Shown one piece after another: positions 60,717 through 64,000 of a stretch of DNA of 64,000 bases. How positions within the stretch are numbered: position 1 is the stretch's first letter; each line of letters begins with the position of its first letter. A program made the position numbers and the translations under genes. The notes beneath the pieces are model-generated. The model searched no databases and had not been told where the DNA came from. It worked only from the letters and a program-made list of their open reading frames with translations. The stretch lies in contig NZ_JBGFGP010000105.1 of the NCBI RefSeq assembly GCF_041224545.1, positions 1 to 64,000 of the forward strand. The letters are read 5' to 3'. The DNA is from Sedimentitalea sp041224545 (GTDB lineage: Bacteria; Pseudomonadota; Alphaproteobacteria; Rhodobacterales; Rhodobacteraceae).

Positions 60717-62306
60717 ATGACCGACCTTCGACCAATCCGCCGCGCCTTGCTCTCTGTTTCCGACAAATCCGGGCTTGTCGATCTGGGCAAGGCATTGGTT
60801 GAACGCGGAGTCGAATTGCTGAGCACCGGGGGCACCGCGCAGGCGTTGCGCGGCGCCGGGCTCGAGGTGCTCGACGTTTCCGAGGTGACCGGCTTTCCAG
60901 CGATGATGGATGGGCGCGTCAAGACGCTGCACCCGATGGTGCATGGAGGCTTGCTGGCGCTGCGGGACAATCCGGCGCATGTCGCTGCGATGGAAGAGCA
61001 TGTGATCAATCCGATCGACCTGCTGGTGGTGAACCTCTACCCCTTCGAGGCCACGGTGGCCGGCGGCGCCGACTATGACACCTGCATCGAGAATATCGAC
61101 ATCGGTGGCCCGGCGATGATCCGGGCCGCGGCCAAGAACCACAAGTTCGTTTCCGTGGTGGTCGATACCGCGGATTACAAGGCGCTGCTGGCGGATATGG
61201 ACGCCAATGGCGGGGCCACCAGCGATACGTTCCGCCGCCAGCTGGCGCAGATCGCCTATGCGCGAACCGGTGCCTATGACGCCGCCGTCAGCACCTGGAT
61301 GGCCGGTGCCGTCGGAATCGAAACCCCGCGCCGCCGCGTGATCAAGGGCGAGCTGGCGCAATCCCTGCGCTATGGCGAGAACCCGCATCAGAAGGCGGCC
61401 TTCTACACCGATGGCACCGACCGGCCCGGCGTCGCCAGCGCGACCCAGCATCAGGGCAAGGAACTGTCCTATAACAATATCAACGATACGGATGCGGCGT
61501 TCGAACTGGTCAGCGAATTCGCGCCCGAACACGGGCCGGCCTGTGCGATCATCAAGCATGCCAACCCCTGTGGCGTGGCGCGTGGGGACACATTGAAGCA
61601 GGCCTATCAGCGCGCGTTCGACTGCGACCGCACCAGCGCATTCGGCGGCATCATCGCGCTCAACCAGCCTCTTGATGGCGCGACGGCGGAAGAGATCGTC
61701 AATATCTTTACCGAGGTCGTCATCGCCCCCGGTGCCGATGACGCCGCGAAGGAGGTTTTTGCCGCGAAAAAGAACCTGCGTCTGCTGACCACCGGAGCAC
61801 TGGCCGATCCGCGGGCGGCCGCGCTTGCCTACAAGCAGGTGTCGGGCGGGATGCTGGTGCAGGACAAGGACACGGGCCATATCACGCGCGACGATCTGAA
61901 AGTCGTGACCAAACGCGCCCCGAGCGAACAGGAACTGAACGACCTGATTTTCGCGTGGGTCGTCGCCAAGCATGTGAAATCCAACGCCATCATCTATGTG
62001 AAGGATGGCGCCACCGTCGGCGTCGGCGCCGGACAGATGAGCCGTGTGGACAGCACGCGGATCGCGGCGCGCAAGGCGCAGGACATGGCCGACGCCCTGA
62101 AGCTCGACGCACCGCTGACCCGTGGATCGGTGGTTGCCTCCGATGCGTTCTTTCCCTTTGCCGACGGGCTGATCACGGCGGCCGAGGCCGGTGCCACGGC
62201 GCTGATCCAGCCCGGTGGCTCGATGCGCGATGACGAGGTGATTTCCGCGGCGGACGAGGCCGGGCTGGCGATGGTCTTTACCGGCATGCGCCATTTCCGG
62301 CACTGA
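60717..62306 (+). CDS. purH: Bifunctional AICAR formyltransferase / IMP cyclohydrolase
   Basis: The 529-residue enzyme makes the last two steps of IMP synthesis. The N-terminal cyclohydrolase part (1-200, with ISTGGTA-like LLSTGGTAQAL and KTLHPMVHGG) and the C-terminal formyltransferase part (with LRYGENPHQKA, IIKHANPCGVA and SDAFFPFADG) are both complete. The gene follows a 135-bp gap after the heparinase gene in which I see no riboswitch. LspA follows 3 bp later. Confidence 0.97.
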   Translation: MTDLRPIRRALLSVSDKSGLVDLGKALVERGVELLSTGGTAQALRGAGLEVLDVSEVTGFPAMMDGRVKTLHPMVHGGLLALRDNPAHVAAMEEHVINPIDLLVVNLYPFEATVAGGADYDTCIENIDIGGPAMIRAAAKNHKFVSVVVDTADYKALLADMDANGGATSDTFRRQLAQIAYARTGAYDAAVSTWMAGAVGIETPRRRVIKGELAQSLRYGENPHQKAAFYTDGTDRPGVASATQHQGKELSYNNINDTDAAFELVSEFAPEHGPACAIIKHANPCGVARGDTLKQAYQRAFDCDRTSAFGGIIALNQPLDGATAEEIVNIFTEVVIAPGADDAAKEVFAAKKNLRLLTTGALADPRAAALAYKQVSGGMLVQDKDTGHITRDDLKVVTKRAPSEQELNDLIFAWVVAKHVKSNAIIYVKDGATVGVGAGQMSRVDSTRIAARKAQDMADALKLDAPLTRGSVVASDAFFPFADGLITAAEAGATALIQPGGSMRDDEVISAADEAGLAMVFTGMRHFRH

Positions 62307-62309
62307 GGC

Positions 62310-62810
62310 ATGACACAGCGTTTTTTGATTGGGGCCACATTGCTGGCCTTTGCGACAGATCAGGTCAGCAAGTATGCCGTTGTACACGGCATGGAGCTGT
62401 CGCGGCGGTTGGCGATCGACGTTCTGCCGCCAGTGCTGAACTTTCGCTATGGCGAAAATACCGGCATCAATTTCGGTCTGTTCGAGGGTGAGTCCGAACT
62501 CGCGCGCTGGCTGCTGATCGTATTCTCGGTGGCGGTGATCGCGGCGGTCTGGCTGTGGGTGCGGCGATATCATCCGCGCAGTGCGATCATGCAGATTTTT
62601 GCGGGCCTGTTGATCGGCGGTGCGCTCGGCAATGTGTTCGACCGGCTGGTCTATGGCTATGTGCTTGATTTCCTGAACATGTCCTGTTGCGGTTTTGACA
62701 ATCCCTTTGTCTTCAATCTCGCGGATGTTCTCATCTTTGTCGGGGCTGTCGGCCTGGTCGTGTTCGAGGGGCGCGGGCAACAGAAATCATTGCGTGACCC
62801 CAGGAGATGA
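62310..62810 (+). CDS. lspA: Lipoprotein signal peptidase
   Basis: The 166-residue inner-membrane aspartyl peptidase has four hydrophobic helices. The catalytic aspartates are in GNVFDRL and FNLADV, and the N-terminal ATDQVSKYAV block is typical. It cuts the signal peptides of lipoproteins such as the MlaA and DUF3035 proteins in this window. It lies 3 bp after purH and 38 bp before a lipoprotein gene. Confidence 0.96.
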   Translation: MTQRFLIGATLLAFATDQVSKYAVVHGMELSRRLAIDVLPPVLNFRYGENTGINFGLFEGESELARWLLIVFSVAVIAAVWLWVRRYHPRSAIMQIFAGLLIGGALGNVFDRLVYGYVLDFLNMSCCGFDNPFVFNLADVLIFVGAVGLVVFEGRGQQKSLRDPRR

Positions 62811-62848
62811 ATGGGGTAGACACCAGTGAAACAGGCAGGAGATGACCG

Positions 62849-63361
62849 GTGCGGATAGCGCAGGTTCTTTTAGTTGGATTGAGTGTCGGCTTGCTGGGAT
62901 GCAGCAACAAGCCGCTTCACGACATCCGGAGCAATTCGGAAGGCCCGGACGAATTCATGGTGGTCCCGGTCAAACCACTCACCGCGCCGCGGGATTATGA
63001 CGTCCTGCCGGCACCTACGCCGGGTGGCGGCAACCTTGTCGACCAGAACCCCCGCGCGGACGCGGTCGAGGCGCTTGGCGGGCGACCTTCCGCTCTTGAC
63101 CCGACCGGCGGTATCCCGGCATCGGATGGTGCCCTGGTTGCCAGCGCCAGCCGCTATGGCGTTCCGCCAAACACGCGCCAAGAACTCGCCGAGCAGGACG
63201 CGGAGTTCCGGAAACGACAGGCGCGCCTGAGCGGGTTCAAGCTGTTCCCGGTGGACCGCTACAGCCAGGCCTATCGTCGACAGGCCATCGACCCCTTCCC
63301 GATCAATGAAACATTCCGCCGCTACGGTCGTGAAACCCCGACCGCGCCGGCGTCGGACTGA
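62849..63361 (+). CDS. DUF3035 lipoprotein
   Basis: The 170-residue lipoprotein has a signal peptide with the lipobox LLGC and acylated Cys18. The PDEFMVVPVKPLTAPRDYDVLP block is the DUF3035 signature. Its role is unknown; it is always close to lspA and M16 peptidases in this family. The start is GTG at 62849 behind AGGAGATG. The gene is probably in an operon with lspA. Confidence 0.88.
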   Translation: MRIAQVLLVGLSVGLLGCSNKPLHDIRSNSEGPDEFMVVPVKPLTAPRDYDVLPAPTPGGGNLVDQNPRADAVEALGGRPSALDPTGGIPASDGALVASASRYGVPPNTRQELAEQDAEFRKRQARLSGFKLFPVDRYSQAYRRQAIDPFPINETFRRYGRETPTAPASD

Positions 63362-63465
63362 CCGCCTCTTACGCGATCCGGGCGGGTTGCTCACTTTTTT
63401 GCAATGGCGTCTTGAACCGCGCCGCCCCGACCGTAGGTAGTGCGGTAAATTTCGGAGGGTGCCTC

Positions 63466-64000
63466 ATGGTGCGTCGACTATCCTTTCTGTCCGCTTTTGT
63501 CGCACTGACCGGCCTGATCGCCGCTCCGGCTGCCTCGGGTGATATCGAGGATGCCGTTACCAGTTTCGAACTGGACAACGGCATGCAGGTGGTGGTGATC
63601 GAGGATCACCGGGCCCCGGTCGTGCAGCATATGGTGTGGTACAGGGCGGGGTCGGCGGATGAACCGGTCGGCGCTTCGGGCGTGGCCCATTTCCTGGAAC
63701 ATTTGCTGTTCAAGGGGACGGAAACCCTGGAGCCGGGTGAATTCTCCGCAGTGGTTGCCGCCAATGGCGGCCAGGACAACGCTTTTACCAGCTACGACTA
63801 CACCGCATATTTTCAAAGGGTTGCGGCGGACCGGCTCGAGTTGATGATGCAGATGGAAGCCGATCGCATGGTCAACCTGCAACTGGCCGAACAGGACATC
63901 CTGACCGAGCGCGACGTGATTCTCGAAGAACGCAACATGCGGGTCGAAAACAATCCCGGCGCGTTGTTCAATGAACAGATGGATGCGGCGCAATACCTGA
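63466..64000 (+). CDS. M16-family zinc peptidase, cut by the window end
   Basis: The first 178 residues are present. A signal peptide (1-24) is followed by the M16 domain with the inverted zinc motif HFLEH at residues 75-79 and the later ERDVILEERNMR glutamates. The protein is an exported insulinase/processing-peptidase-like enzyme, usually a pair of M16 genes in tandem. The start at 63466 follows GGAGGG. The rest lies beyond 64000. Confidence 0.93.
   Translation, partial: MVRRLSFLSAFVALTGLIAAPAASGDIEDAVTSFELDNGMQVVVIEDHRAPVVQHMVWYRAGSADEPVGASGVAHFLEHLLFKGTETLEPGEFSAVVAANGGQDNAFTSYDYTAYFQRVAADRLELMMQMEADRMVNLQLAEQDILTERDVILEERNMRVENNPGALFNEQMDAAQYL

Overview
The window looks like chromosome from a marine alphaproteobacterium of the Rhodobacteraceae (Roseobacter group). 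The base composition is G+C-rich, and the gene orders are ones I associate with that family: pckA divergent from chvI-chvG-hprK-rapZ-EIIA-HPr, rsmB-heparinase-purH-lspA-DUF3035-M16 peptidase, flaF-flbT-flagellin, and glnK-amtB. No gene names the species. Most of the window is ordinary, densely packed chromosome with many 4-bp ATGA-type overlaps.

Layout. 1-890: a truncated TSUP-family membrane protein in AT-richer DNA. 891-8198: pckA, the ChvI/ChvG two-component system, and a sugar-permease-free regulatory PTS (HPr kinase, RapZ, EIIA-Man-type, HPr with His15 and Ser46), then a PlsC-like acyltransferase. 8265-13000: 3-hydroxyacyl-CoA dehydrogenase, an unknown protein, a CurA-like reductase, an inositol monophosphatase and a rhomboid protease. 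13105-17106: putA and its divergent Lrp-type regulator, separated by two palindromes 30 bp apart. 17107-17935: a degraded patch with a broken tRNA-Leu, an intact tRNA-Leu(UAA) and a short gene with an in-frame stop. 17936-23579: a flagellar satellite cluster (DUF1217, FlbT, FlaF, flagellin, FlgN, FlgJ-like, FliK, FlgD). 23724-30520: endonuclease III, a PfkB kinase, GNAT, RppH, a FadH-like reductase with ABM and NIPSNAP partners, and LysR. 30556-40383: housekeeping and small enzymes (OmpA, AhpD-like, GNAT, CinA domain, SfsA, Map, RsmD, ferredoxin-type reductase, peroxiredoxin, PCD, FemAB-like, GDPD, RidA). 40454-45059: a type I secretion ABC/HlyD pair and MlaA-MlaC. 45072-49254: PBP1A, glnK-amtB. 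49468-55907: rpsO, an RTX-repeat protein, DUF1643, truB, ChrA, a phosphodiester glycosidase, rbfA and dapB. 56126-64000: two unknown secreted proteins, an SDHAF4-like protein, rsmB, heparinase II/III, purH, lspA, a DUF3035 lipoprotein and the start of an M16 peptidase.

Together the genes cover central-carbon control (PckA, PTS regulation, ChvGI), proline catabolism, nitrogen sensing, motility, translation maturation (RbfA, TruB, RpsO, RsmB, RsmD, Map) and envelope work (PBP1A, MlaAC, LspA, lipoproteins).

I did not find a CRISPR array, a prophage or an obvious new defence system. The best leads are regulatory DNA: the tandem putA/Lrp palindromes, the paired TTAGCGC half-sites before pckA, a flagellin leader hairpin beside flbT, and a hairpin that contains both stop codons of two convergent genes. 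The scar at 17278-17897 and the membrane-anchored RTX protein follow.
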